Below are positions 45,349 to 57,120 of a DNA stretch of 64,000 nucleotides, piece after piece. Each line of letters begins with the position of its first letter. Within the stretch, counting starts at the first letter, position 1. Position numbers and translations under genes: made by a program. The notes beneath the pieces were generated by a model. The model searched no databases, was not told the origin of the DNA, and saw only the letters and a list, made by a program, of their open reading frames with translations. Origin of the DNA: Nemertoderma westbladi (taxonomy: Eukaryota; Xenacoelomorpha; Nemertodermatida; Nemertodermatidae); the NCBI GenBank assembly GCA_032718475.1, contig JAUCBJ010002221.1, positions 1-64,000 on the forward strand, in the 5' to 3' direction.

Positions 45349-47371
45349 GCATGACCTACTATAGATACGAACCGCCAAGCTGCTGCAAAGCCCCAAAATT
45401 TAGTGGGCCAGTTATTTCTCTTAGATACAACCCCTGAAACAATAGGTCTAGCGCGTCGAATGTACTTGTCCCTAACTAAAATGATGTCCTCTTTCAGATG
45501 AGACAAATAAAAATTTAATAGCTCCAGTAGTTTTCGAGATATGAGGAGTTCCTGGCACCCATACCATATCAGCACTTTTCGGAATTGATAAAATTACTCA
45601 AAATACAAGCATCACCCTTCAAAGACTTTGGTATAACCATTAAACCATATTATGCTTTTTTGGTTAGTCGAATTAATTATTAGTAATCGAAAGCGAAATT
45701 AGAATGAAATCTTCATTGTTTATTTTATAATAGACACTAAAAGAGCACCAAAATTACAAGTAGCTCGAAATTTTCAAATAGCCAAAAGTAGTAATTTGGC
45801 CGTATAGTTTGGCTACTGAGGTTTTGTAATGTGCTGATTTCATTGGCAAGGTTTATAAAATTGTGGTATTTTCAAAAATGGCCAATGCTTCAGCCGAAAA
45901 TTCTAAGTGCCAACCAGTGCACTTCTATTTCAGTACTGTAGTACTCTGGTACTGGTGCGGTAATGTAGTGAATTATTCAGTATGTGGTATTTGCATTGCA
46001 CTGCACTACTGCGTTAGGCATTACATTACTGCTGATAGTGCTGACTACATTATGATGTTACTGTGTTCTGGTGTTAGGCATCAATGCCTTATCATTATTA
46101 CATTACCTGATTACCTGTATTTATTTGACTATTTATTATCACCTCTCTCTACACGGGCTGGCAGCCACGGGCACGGGGGCCTAATCTAATCTGGACATAG
46201 TATCTGAATCTGTATGGAGGGGAGGCCGTAGCAGTTATAGTTGGAAAGTGCTGTTTGTATAGATGACGCTCGCTCGCTCGGTCTACAGAGTGGCACTTAG
46301 TTCGATTATTCAGGGCTTTTTTTATAGATCAGATGACACCATGGCCTACCACTAACATTTGTACATTTCGACGGGCGATATATTCAGTAAACCCGGAATG
46401 CCGGAGTCTGTTCCGACTTCATTGTGCTATAAATGCCTCAAATTCCTCGGAGACCGCCAGTAAAACGAATATACCGTCCATCGTCTATCGAAATTCATGA
46501 AGAAGAGTAAAATTAGTTCTTTATCACCTGATGTAGAAATGAAGCTACTGCTCGACTTGGGCTTGGAGGGTCCGGTTATTATTTAAGAACCATAACGCTA
46601 GTGTAATTCTCCTACCTAAACCAGCGGGAATCCTATCTGAATCCCCCGAGGACATTTCGGTCCTTTCTCAAGTAAGACAATGCGTGACCGACCACCTTAA
46701 CAGTGTTCGCTTCTTAGATTTAATAGACAACGATTATTGTTACATACCCACCGGTAATAGATATGCTGAGATAAATTAATATTGCGACTTGAGTATAATG
46801 AGGAACTGATATTATTTAGGGGAATTATTATTAACTATCCTGGAATATTGTGCTATACTGTACTGTAGTGTCGTTTAATGATTTGAGGAACTGATACTTT
46901 ATTTTACTCTACTCTACTATGTGTTTATGTTTTAATTTATCAATTTACCACGTTTGAAAAAAGTGCTACTTGCACTTTTGGTGCTCTATTAGTATATATT
47001 GATATAAAATGAAAATTTTGCTTCTAATCTTACTTTCGATTACTAATAATGAATTCAACAAACCAAAAAAGCATAGTATGGTTTCATGGTTATACCAAAG
47101 TCTTTGAAGGGTGATGTATTTTGTGTAATTTTAACAAATTCCGAAAGGTTCCGAAATGGTATGGGTGCCAGGAACTCCTCATATCTCGAAAACTACTGGA
47201 GCTATTAACTTTTTATTTGTCTCATCTGAAAGAGGATATAATTTTAGTTAGGGACAAGTACTTTCGACGCGCTAGACCTATTGTTTCAGGGGTTCTATAT
47301 AAGAGAAATAACTGGCCCACTAAATTTAGAGGCTTTGCAGCAGCTTGGCGGGTCGTATCTATATTAGGTCA
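45349..47371. mobile_element. Foldback element with about 420-bp inverted arms
   Basis: The left arm (about 45349-45770) is the imperfect reverse complement of the right arm (about 46960-47371). The outer ends read TGACCTAC-TATAGATACGA against TGACCTAATATAGATACGA. The 1.2-kb centre is unique and includes a short coding-like segment. It is inserted in the LINE remnant between residues RHH and HRLCNN, with CACC on both sides. Confidence 0.85.
46582..46779 (+). CDS. Coding-like segment inside the foldback element
   Basis: A 65-residue open stretch (FKNHNASVILLPKPAG, SPEDISVLSQVRQC, FLDLIDNDYCYIPTG) ending in TAA, with balanced codon use unlike the AT-rich surroundings. A second stretch upstream, about 46400-46585 in another frame, reads CYKCLKFLGDRQ, a stop, then EYTVHRLSKFMKKSK. 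It may be a captured, decayed gene piece. No ATG and no recognised family. Confidence 0.3.
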   Translation, partial: FKNHNASVILLPKPAGILSESPEDISVLSQVRQCVTDHLNSVRFLDLIDNDYCYIPTGNRYAEIN

Positions 47372-47480
47372 GGGTGGTGGCGAGCTTTTCGGGTCTTGGT
47401 TTGTTTACAAACAAGCGCATGGTTTGTTATTTCATTAACTAAGGTGCCGCACACACACACATGTGTTGGGGGTCATACAG

Positions 47481-48590
47481 GAGATATGTAATATGAGAAA
47501 TATGTAAGTTTTTGAATCATAAAAGGTAGGCCTAATCGAATTCATATTAATATTTGAATCTGAAATATGGAAAATTAATTTGGTATTTGGAATTTAATAT
47601 TCCGTTAGCTCAAACACTTGGATAACTACGTCACCGTTCAAATTAAAAATTAAATAAAATAAATTTACAAAAATCTTATTTGACCCTGAAACTTCAAACT
47701 TCATACATAACTTTACAATTTCATTATTTAGTTATTATTTTCACTTTATTTATTATATTCTATGTCCATGTCTTGGATAATTCTGATATAATATACAATC
47801 TATGTGGTCGACATTTACTACAGTATTTAAACAATATACCTGCTTTGCAATGATAATAATTATCAATTACATGTTGACAAGCGTATTGTCTAACTTAAAA
47901 TTCCTTACTATTCTTGTAATGGACATATATTTAGGCATGTCAAATTAACCACTACGTCAACTACAGGACTTCTGCTAGATTGAACATTTTTAGGAATTCA
48001 AACATAAAATGTGTTTTTTTCGAAAATTTAGAATATTTAGTTTATTACTGAATGCACTTTTAGGAACATGAACGTGATTTAAACTTTTCAGGGTTATGTT
48101 GACATTTCGTGGAATTATTTCCCAATTGGGTTTGTTTTTAAACGGGTATTATTTTACAAAGGGTATTGTGACTGATAATATCATAATATATTTTTAAATA
48201 AATATATATTACAAATAACTACATAATAAATATTAAAAATAATTATAAATTACACAAAGATACATACAGTACTAATAGTAACAGAGTACAAATACAGTAA
48301 TCCAAGATAGAGTGGATGTACGGTATTATGTTCTTTTTATAAAACCATACATCCATTATACAGTATTTACAAACATACTGTACTAAACACCATACATTAC
48401 GGTTAGAGTTTGATTTTACAGCGAAATACGTCCCACATAAATACTGTTTAATTATAAGACATTTCTTGTATAGCGAATATCAGTAAAGCTATATTTTTAT
48501 CTTTATTTCAATGGCTCTAATGATATGTAACATAAGTTTCACAAAATCTAAACTAACTTCAAAAAAACAAATTTGATTAATGAATTTATA
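47481..48590. other. AT-rich intergenic sequence
   Basis: No feature recognised apart from a short CACACACA tract at its left edge near 47450. Confidence 0.5.
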
Positions 48591-48593
48591 CAT

Positions 48594-48599
48594 TTTATT
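48594..48599 (-). terminator. Polyadenylation signal AATAAA of the UBIAD1-like gene
   Basis: AATAAA on the minus strand, about 75 bases past the stop codon of the prenyltransferase gene, a plausible distance for a short 3' UTR. Confidence 0.5.
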
Positions 48600-48672
48600 A
48601 GGCCCTATCATTCAACTTCACAAAATCAACAGGCTCACATTCGCACAAGTGGTAACCAAATTAATATACTGC

Positions 48673-49572
48673 CTAAAAATAGGCATGTTTTCTAATCCAT
48701 ACAGCAAATACGTACAAGATTCCAAATAAAAGGCCTAATCCTGCAGTTTGTTGTGGAAGCTTTCTGGTCAAACCCAAATGCATTTGTTTCACCAGAACTA
48801 AAGATAAAGGCAAAGTTATTAAAGGAGTAATTAACCATGGATTGTGGGATGTAATTGCGAATGTTATTACCAATATGTAGGGAGCCGCTAAAAGGAGAGC
48901 ATAAATGACGCGGGAAATTCGAATTCCAACCACTATCGCCATGGTAACTAGACCTTGACGTCGATCCATCTCTAGGTCTCTAGAGTTGTTGCTATGGAGT
49001 ATCGCTTCGTTTAATAGAGATAAAGGGATCGCATACAGGATAACAGTTCTAGATGATACAGAATCCGACTGCAGCGCGTAACTATACAGCGAAATTATGG
49101 GGCCAAAAATTACCAAAATAGCGACGTCACCTAAACCGATATATTTGAAACAATACCGGCCTGAGGAATATCCAACACCCACAAATATGTACACTAATAT
49201 TAGAATAGTACAAAACAGAGGTCTTGTTGGTTGAAAGTGAAACAAAATACAGAAATGTGAAAGTATGACGACAATAAATGATGCCAGGGCACAACGCAGA
49301 ACCACTTCCGGTTCTAACAATCTGTTGACTAGCGTGACGTCATCAGCACCAGGTTGGTCAACCCCGAAAATAAAGTCGTTAAAGGTATTGAGTAAATTAG
49401 ACCCAGCATGAGCGATTAGTACAATCATAGCGATGCAAGTGAACAATGTAAAGCTAAATGAGTTGTTGGGGTCTTTGTCGGCTAGAACAGCACCCAATAT
49501 GCATGGAATAAGGCTAGCAGAGAATGACCATGGCCGTGAAGCAACTATAATTTTTGAGATAGAAGATATCAT
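48673..49572 (-). CDS. UBIAD1: UbiA prenyltransferase domain-containing protein 1
   Basis: 299 residues from ATG at 49572, single exon. UBIAD1 is a multi-span enzyme of ER/Golgi membranes that transfers a geranylgeranyl group to menadione to make menaquinone-4. Visible marks: RPWSFSASLIP at 13-23; first Asp-rich site NTFNDFIFGVD (62-72) with N62, D66 and D72; FKYIGLGDVAIL at 142-153; second site ILHSNNSRDLEMDRRQG (191-207) with N195, D199 and D203, which bind Mg-diphosphate in the family; then KLPQQTAGLGLLFGILYVF near the end. It is shorter than the 338-residue human protein, mainly at the N-terminus. No catalytic residue is missing. An AATAAA follows about 75 bases downstream. Confidence 0.92.
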   Translation of the reverse strand: MISSISKIIVASRPWSFSASLIPCILGAVLADKDPNNSFSFTLFTCIAMIVLIAHAGSNLLNTFNDFIFGVDQPGADDVTLVNRLLEPEVVLRCALASFIVVILSHFCILFHFQPTRPLFCTILILVYIFVGVGYSSGRYCFKYIGLGDVAILVIFGPIISLYSYALQSDSVSSRTVILYAIPLSLLNEAILHSNNSRDLEMDRRQGLVTMAIVVGIRISRVIYALLLAAPYILVITFAITSHNPWLITPLITLPLSLVLVKQMHLGLTRKLPQQTAGLGLLFGILYVFAVWIRKHAYF

Positions 49573-51380
49573 TGTTGACTAACTAGTAATTCATTAATAA
49601 AGTTATAAATTCTTTTAAGTTATTAATAATGTTTTAGCAACTGGAAACTTTACAAACGACTGGGAAAATAAGACGACCCAATTATTAATAATTTAATTAA
49701 AACAAACTCTAAAATATTTTTTACCAAATAAATAAATACAACAACATGACAAACAGTTACTATGTCGTTCTTCCGTTTACTCTATACGGGGATTGGAGTA
49801 ATAATATCAATAAACGATACTGTTATATAGGCTTATAATACTATTACATATATTATTATCTTCAACTAGTCATAAATTACTATTGTTACTTAGTAGGGCT
49901 ATGCAGCCAAAAACGGAACCGGTTGCGTGCTGGAGATTATTAACATAAATAACGTAAGTTCAGCCAACCATCCTGAATAAATTACAGTCATATGGTATTT
50001 AATCTAAGCAGGCAGAGGGGCCGGATCTTATTAGTTGTCAGCAGTTGTCGGGCCAGTAAATAATGTATATTTTTTGCCAATATCAATGTAAGTTGTGAAT
50101 ACAGCTAAAGAAAAATACGGGGTTGTGTTAAAACATACATGTATTTATTTTCTCAATGTTCTTTTTCTCAATATTTGATTTGCCATGCTTTTGAATATTA
50201 ATACCAAATGTATGTGGGGTGAGTTAGAACTGGGAGCCATCAGCGAACTGTTATAAGTATACTTTGGTCATTTTCTAAAAGTCTGTGTGGGGGTGGGTGT
50301 CGGAAGCCAATATATAACTAGCTATAGTATAATTAATTATAAATTGTTCGCTAAGATGGCCCCCAACTCGTGTCATGTCGTGTCACTTGAATTCCCATGC
50401 AATGCAACTCTAAACCACCACTATATTATATTCTCTTAATGCAGTGTTAGTTAAGCAGGATGAACGTTTTGTACTGTTTAAATACTATTAGATACACTTA
50501 AATTAGTTTATTTAACATGTCTTTAAATTGTATTTACATTTATTGTATGTTGTTTTTATATTTACATTTATTTACATTTATTATTGTACATTTATGTATC
50601 ATTAAAATGGTTCAGAATAAGCATACTGTAGGTTGACTTTACTGAATGATGTTGTAGTTAGGTGGTAGTACCATGGCCAGGTATAGTAGGCCATGATGGT
50701 AGTAGTACTACATGGCAGCAGTACCGGTGTGTAGTACAATTCCGCCTTCTGGAATACCGTGTCTCAATTCAGATTCCTGTGACACACCCCCTCCATAACC
50801 ATGTTGAAGTAGTTAAAAGATGAATTTTTGTACACTGGAAAATTTGATGGGGAGTGTGGTGGGGTGGTATCCAGACCACTGAATTAAGACACTCCTGACC
50901 TGACCAACTAACCCAAACAAAATACTAACCTATCGCAGACTTCTCCTACCGATAATCGTACCTCGGCTTTCCACAGAATTGTGAAACCATCAGACAAACT
51001 GATATATTTATATTGTATAGAAAATAATCTTCTCCTTAAAACATATTTACTGTAGCATTTCAAATTGAGCGCGGGAACCATTCAGCATTTAAATCTGTAC
51101 TTCATAAACCGGCTTGTGTACAAAGGTGGGTAAAATTGGATTGTACCGCATTCTGCAGTGTTTGTGGAGTAAATATTTGTCATTAAATATCTCAATTGTA
51201 ATCTTGAAGTGCAGTATATATACGATAGTCCACGCTAGGTTAGGCTATAGGTTACAAAGTTAGTGATCAATTTTATTTTGGGAAATACAATTTCATCTAC
51301 AATTATCAAATTAGAGTTGACACTTATTACTAATTACAGAAGATGCAACACATTATAAACAGTGAAAGTAAAAGTGTCTA
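49573..51380. other. Intergenic sequence between UBIAD1 and the satellite
   Basis: AT-rich. It should hold the UBIAD1 promoter at its left end. No coding region, tRNA or mobile element that I can support. Confidence 0.45.
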
Positions 51381-53396
51381 TTAAGTAGTATAGTAAGTAA
51401 GCTATGAGCGAGTTACTGTATATCCTATAAGTAGTATAGTAAGCTATGAGCGAGTTACTGTATATCCTATAAGTAGTATAGTAAGCTATGAGCGAGTTAC
51501 TGTATATCCTATAAGTAGTATAGTAAGCTATGAGCGAGTTACTGTATATCCTATAAGTAGTATAGTAAGCTATGAGCGAGTTACTGTATATCCTATAAGT
51601 AGTATAGTAAGCTATGAGCGAGTTACTGTATATCCTATAAGTAGTATAGTAAGCTATGAGCGAGTTACTGTATATCCTATAAGTAGTATAGTAAGCTATG
51701 AGCGAGTTACTGTATATCCTATAAGTAGTATAGTAAGCTATGAGCGAGTTACTGTATATCCTATAAGTAGTATAGTAAGCTATGAGCGAGTTACTGTATA
51801 TCCTATAAGTAGTATAGTAAGCTATGAGCGAGTTACTGTATATCCTATAAGTAGTATAGTAAGCTATGAGCGAGTTACTGTATATCCTATAAGTAGTATA
51901 GTAAGCTATGAGCGAGTTACTGTATATCCTATAAGTAGTATAGTAAGCTATGAGCGAGTTACTGTATATCCTATAAGTAGTATAGTAAGCTATGAGCGAG
52001 TTACTGTATATCCTATAAGTAGTATAGTAAGCTATGAGCGAGTTACTGTATATCCTATAAGTAGTATAGTAAGCTATGAGCGAGTTACTGTATATCCTAT
52101 AAGTAGTATAGTAAGCTATGAGCGAGTTACTGTATATCCTATAAGTAGTATAGTAAGCTATGAGCGAGTTACTGTATATCCTATAAGTAGTATAGTAAGC
52201 TATGAGCGAGTTACTGTATATCCTATAAGTAGTATAGTAAGCTATGAGCGAGTTACTGTATATCCTATAAGTAGTATAGTAAGCTATGAGCGAGTTACTG
52301 TATATCCTATAAGTAGTATAGTAAGCTATGAGCGAGTTACTGTATATCCTATAAGTAGTATAGTAAGCTATGAGCGAGTTACTGTATATCCTATAAGTAG
52401 TATAGTAAGCTATGAGCGAGTTACTGTATATCCTATAAGTAGTATAGTAAGCTATGAGCGAGTTACTGTATATCCTATAAGTAGTATAGTAAGCTATGAG
52501 CGAGTTACTGTATATCCTATAAGTAGTATAGTAAGCTATGAGCGAGTTACTGTATATCCTATAAGTAGTATAGTAAGCTATGAGCGAGTTACTGTATATC
52601 CTATAAGTAGTATAGTAAGCTATGAGCGAGTTACTGTATATCCTATAAGTAGTATAGTAAGCTATGAGCGAGTTACTGTATATCCTATAAGTAGTATAGT
52701 AAGCTATGAGCGAGTTACTGTATATCCTATAAGTAGTATAGTAAGCTATGAGCGAGTTACTGTATATCCTATAAGTAGTATAGTAAGCTATGAGCGAGTT
52801 ACTGTATATCCTATAAGTAGTATAGTAAGCTATGAGCGAGTTATTGTATATCCTATAAGTAGTATAGTAAGCTATGAGCGAGTTACTGTATATCCTATAA
52901 GTAGTATAGTAAGCTATGAGCGAGTTACTGTATATCCTATAAGTAGTATAGTAAGCTATGAGCGAGTTACTGTATATCCTATAAGTAGTATAGTAAGCTA
53001 TGAGCGAGTTACTGTATATCCTATAAGTAGTATAGTAAGCTATGAGCGAGTTACTGTATATCCTATAAGTAGTATAGTAAGCTATGAGCGAGTTACTGTA
53101 TATCCTATAAGTAGTATAGTAAGCTATGAGCGAGTTACTGTATATCCTATAAGTAGTATAGTAAGCTATGAGCGAGTTACTGTATATCCTATAAGTAGTA
53201 TAGTAAGCTATGAGCGAGTTACTGTATATCCTATAAGTAGTATAGTAAGCTATGAGCGAGTTACTGTATATCCTATAAGTAGTATAGTAAGCTATGAGCG
53301 AGTTACTGTATATCCTATAAGTAGTATAGTAAGCTATGAGCGAGTTACTGTATATCCTATAAGTAGTATAGTAAGCTATGAGCGAGTTACTGTATA
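51381..53396. repeat. 42-bp satellite, about 48 copies
   Basis: A strictly regular tandem array of the unit that contains AGTAGTATAGTAAGCTATGA and GCGAGTTACTGTATATCC. The first unit has a 4-bp TAAG insertion and one unit near 52842 reads TTATTG instead of TTACTG; otherwise the copies appear identical. It has stops in all frames. Such uniformity suggests very recent expansion or strong homogenisation. Confidence 0.97.
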
Positions 53397-53499
53397 TTTT
53401 TAAATTAATTTAAATTTTGGGTAAGATTTAGGGTAAAATTTGGACGTTTTTTATCTTTAATTTCATCTAATACAGAATTTTACGGTGATTTTAATGGTC

Positions 53500-54510
53500 A
53501 ATTCTGCATCGATATACGACTTTTAGTTTTTGAAATACAGCTAATTAAATATTCCACTAATTTAAAACAATTATTAGTCAATATAATAACTATATTTAAG
53601 TAACTAAATATATCATTAATTGTTATCTATTTTCTAATTATCACTGCAGAAATTGACTCAGCGTAATTTTTAGACCTTAGAACATGTCTTAATTATCGAT
53701 TATAACCAATTGGTTATTGATTATTGACATAATTAATATTAACCAATAGGAGATGGTTTAGCGCGAAATTCAAACTCAAATGTTTACCTGCATTTTTCTC
53801 AAATGTGCTTATTTTTTACTAAAAATCTATCTCCTCCGCCATTTCTTAACGGATTTCGATTCTGTTTTTGGACATTGTAGGTAAAGATTGTGTCTACAGA
53901 ATAATGGGGCAGATTTTCAAAATTTTGCTGCGATCAAATGTTATGACGTCACAAATGTAATTTATTCATAAAATTTTGTTTTTTTCGAAAAAATTACATT
54001 GATGACGTCATAACTTCTGACTGAGGCAAAATATTGAAAATTCGGCCCATTATTCTGTAGACACAATCTTTACCTACAATGGCCAAAAACAGAATCAAAA
54101 TCCATTAAAAAATGGCGGAGGAGATCGATTTTTAGTAAATAAAAAAGCACATTTGAGAAAAATGCAGGTAAACATTTGAGTTTGAATTTCGCGCTAAACC
54201 ATCTCCTATTGGTTAATATTAATTATGTCAATAATTAATAACCAATTGGTTATAATCGATAATTAAGACATGTTATAAGTTCTAAAAATTACGCTGAGTC
54301 AATTTCTGCAGTGATAATTAGAAAATAGTTAAGAATTAAAGATAATTTTAGTTATTTAAATATAATTATTTTATTAACTGATAATTTTATTAAATTATTG
54401 GAATATTTAAATATAGTTATTTTATTAACTAATAATTTTATTAAATTATTGGAATATTTAAATAGCTGTATATGTATAGCGTATATAGTCGTATAGCGAT
54501 GCAGATTTTA
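53500..54510. mobile_element. Palindromic foldback element of about 1 kb
   Basis: The left arm (53503 to about 53965) and right arm (about 53990 to 54505) are inverted copies with high identity in their inner 340 bp (CTGCAGAAATTGACTCAGCG against its inverse; ATGACGTCA sites in both arms) and lower identity outside. The right arm has a 60-bp direct duplication (ATTTTATTAACT...GGAATATTTAAATA). The central spacer is only about 25 bp. No coding region. Confidence 0.9.
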
Positions 54511-54528
54511 CCCCCCCCCCCCCCCCCC
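54511..54528 (+). repeat. Poly-C run (18 bp)
   Basis: A continuous C tract at the right edge of the foldback element. Confidence 0.9.
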
Positions 54529-54781
54529 TTCAAAAAATTACCTTTGATATTTCAACTACATAATAATATAATACTGCATAATAAATTTTAAGGCAATATA
54601 TAACAAAGTTTTGGCAGACAGGAAGCATTGGGCAATCATTTGAAAGAAAGTCATTGAGTCATTGTTAAGTAATGTGGGGTAAATATAATAGAAGGTCTTC
54701 TTCACCCACAAACAAAAGGACAATACTAGGTACGGTAGTACATAGTAATTCCTCATGTAATATATTCTGACCTTCACCACC

Positions 54782-56014
54782 ATGACTTTATGTATCACTG
54801 CTGGTTTATCAAGATGCCGTCCCAACATTCTAATAAAAACAATAAATCCCGGATACCCGCAAGGGAAACCTTACAGTACCGATTTATCATCCTTGAAGAA
54901 GACGGTTCTTTACGATTTCCATGTGGAGCACGGGGGTAGAATGGTAGAATTCGCTGGATATTCTATGCCTGTTCAATACAAACAGGGTTTAGTTGAGTCG
55001 CATTTGCACACTCGAAGTAAAGTTTCGTTGTTCGATGTAAGCCACATGTTGCAGACGACGGTACAAGGTCGCCATGCCGCGGAACTTATAGAATCGGTAA
55101 CTGTCGCCGATGCTGTCTCCTTAGCAACCAACTCGAGTGCGCTATCCGTGTTCACCAATGCTCGAGGCGGCGTGGTTGACGACCTTATAGTAACCAAGGT
55201 AACAGAGGACCAATTCTATCTGGTCTCCAATGCGGGCTGCATAGATAAGGACCTTGATATTCTGCGGGCCCGGGAGCTAGCTATGCAAGCTGCTGGTAAA
55301 GAAATCCACGTCTCGGTTATTCCACACGGATTGCTCGCTCTGCAAGGACCTTTAGCTTGCTCCGTTCTCGCCAAAGGAGTTTCTTTTAATTTAAATGATT
55401 TCCTTTTTATGACGTCACTGGGTCCCGTTGAGGTTTTCGGCGTAGCCGGTTGCCGTGTTACCCGTTGCGGTTACACTGGGGAGGACGGCTTCGAGATATC
55501 GGTTCCCCTGCACGAGACTGTAGCCATGGCAGTGAGGATTCTCGAGGGATCCGATGATGTTATGTTGGCGGGGCTGGGCGCACGGGATTCATTGCGTTTG
55601 GAGGCGGGTCTTTGTCTCTATGGCAACGATATGGACGAGACAGTGACCCCGGTAGAGGCAGGACTCACGTGGTGTATTTCTAAGAGACGCCGTGTAGCGG
55701 GTGGATTCCCAGGCGATGACATCATACTCCAGCAGATTAAGATGAAACCGGACCGGAAGCGAGTGGGTTTTGTGACGTCATCAGGGCCGCCGGCACGGCC
55801 GGGAACCCGGGTCCTAGGAGCCAATGGTGAGAATCTTGGTGACGTCACTTCCGGCTGTCCCTCCCCAGTACTCGGGAATAACATCGGGATGGTTTATGTT
55901 CCCACCAAGTCGTCCAAACTAGGGACTCTGTTACAACTGGAGGTGAGAAAGAAACTCATAGAGGGATTGGTTACCAAGATGCCATTTGTTCCTACGAACT
56001 ATTACAACCCCTGA
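54782..56014 (+). CDS. AMT: Aminomethyltransferase, mitochondrial (glycine cleavage T-protein)
   Basis: 410 residues, single exon, from the ATG at 54782 in a CACCATGA context. T-protein takes the aminomethyl group from H-protein and, with tetrahydrofolate, gives 5,10-methylene-THF and ammonia in mitochondria. The first 30 or so residues are basic with few acids (SRCRPNILIKTI), as in a transit peptide. Family marks: LYDFHVEHGGRMVEFAGYSMPVQY at about 43-66, SLFDVSHMLQT, the folate-site region TNARGGVVDDLIVTK at about 125-139, YLVSNAGC, LALQGP, RCGYTGEDGFEI (about 228-239), GLGARDSLRLEAGLCLYGNDM and TPVEAGLTW. Length matches the human protein (403). It is clearly more GC-rich than its surroundings and lacks the several introns usual in animals. 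Confidence 0.93.
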   Translation: MTLCITAGLSRCRPNILIKTINPGYPQGKPYSTDLSSLKKTVLYDFHVEHGGRMVEFAGYSMPVQYKQGLVESHLHTRSKVSLFDVSHMLQTTVQGRHAAELIESVTVADAVSLATNSSALSVFTNARGGVVDDLIVTKVTEDQFYLVSNAGCIDKDLDILRARELAMQAAGKEIHVSVIPHGLLALQGPLACSVLAKGVSFNLNDFLFMTSLGPVEVFGVAGCRVTRCGYTGEDGFEISVPLHETVAMAVRILEGSDDVMLAGLGARDSLRLEAGLCLYGNDMDETVTPVEAGLTWCISKRRRVAGGFPGDDIILQQIKMKPDRKRVGFVTSSGPPARPGTRVLGANGENLGDVTSGCPSPVLGNNIGMVYVPTKSSKLGTLLQLEVRKKLIEGLVTKMPFVPTNYYNP

Positions 56015-57120
56015 TTAATAGGGATTATTCCAGAAAGGGGGAGCGGGATAGGGGGGGGGGGGGGGGGACTTTCGACGCAATTAAAATTCCTCCTTCTTCA
56101 GTGGATAATCGACGCAAATAACAGCTGATTCCGCAGTGAAATACTCACAATGATAAAACTGTTCATGTTTACTGAGTTGATTATTTTGTTTAGAATAACG
56201 TGCCGTTCAGTTACGGTAATAATGCTGTTAGGTGCCTATTGCTATTTGTATGCGTTTATGGACCGCAAGGGCACATCTTTTCTAGGGGGTACGAATTTTT
56301 CCTAATACTCAAATATTATGTAGTCCAATATTATATATTCCTAATTTTCCTAATATTATAGTGTATAAACGTATAATTTCATTAAATATTTAGGCAATGA
56401 AATGCAGCGCCATAATTTTGCAATAAATTACCACCGATAGTGCTTCAATTATGTTTATTTCATACTTTTGTTTTATTACTTATTAGTATAAAGATAATAT
56501 TAGTGTACTGTGATATATTGTTTAATTGCGCATGAAAAATATCAGATTTTCACTTTTCGGTCGAAATTATATTGAAATTTTGTATATATATGAAGATTTA
56601 TAGCACACATTTCTACCTTATAACCTATATACAGATACTAATTCGTTTATTGTTTTGGTTAAATTTGCCCTTCTGTATCTGTATCCTGGGGTATTCTTCA
56701 CAATTAGGTATACTACAAACTGAAAAGTAAAATGTAACAGTAAAATGTAACAACAGTAAAATGTAACATAAATTATCTTATACTTTACAAGGGCCTGGGC
56801 CTTTAATTATATCCTTTAATTCGGCCGTTAATTATTTTATGTATGTATATAATAACATTTTATTCCAAAATTGTAACATTACTCAACCCCGTTAGTTAAC
56901 AGCGAGTTGTTATTTTTTAGCACTTTACAACTTTAGAGGACATTACAGTATTGTTTTGGCCTGTGCATTTAGTATTGTATTGTTGTATTATTATGTGGTA
57001 ATGTCTCAACAGAGCGACTTCACAGTCACGCCGTCATGGTTACCACATAAACAATGTAAACACAACTACGTATCAACATAAACTACGTATATTGACCATA
57101 TTTATTCAAATTCGTGTTCT
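56015..57120. other. AMT 3' flank and intergenic sequence
   Basis: Contains a G-run at about 56051-56067 and short GTAAAATGTAACA repeats at 56727-56770. No gene seen. Confidence 0.5.
56422..56427 (+). terminator. Candidate polyadenylation signal AATAAA downstream of AMT
   Basis: AATAAA in TTTTGCAATAAATTACC, about 400 bases after the AMT stop. Plausible but unproven. Confidence 0.3.

Larger units (their letters stand above)
39780..47480 (-). mobile_element. LINE pol C-terminal remnant broken by three nested insertions
   Basis: Pieces of one element in order on the minus strand: 47480-47372 (CVCGTLVNEITNHALVCKQT, then KTRKARHH), 45348-45110 (HRLCNNTIYHGLITAEI, LDGFT, then a frame shift to HRLAVSYSASVVLDRSSVADL), 40395-40288 (EDRKLKKYREHSNNYIV, FEILGCIGTSS) and 39915-39780 (IANATGNKRATEYLRQRIG). 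Together they align with 31145-30460 of the related LINE. The gaps between pieces are exactly the inserted elements at 45349-47371, 40396-45109 and 39917-40287. Stops and frameshifts show it is dead. Confidence 0.8.

Noticed and set aside
51381-53396. CRISPR-like array
   Set aside because: The 42-bp units are directly contiguous with no spacers, and the genome is animal.
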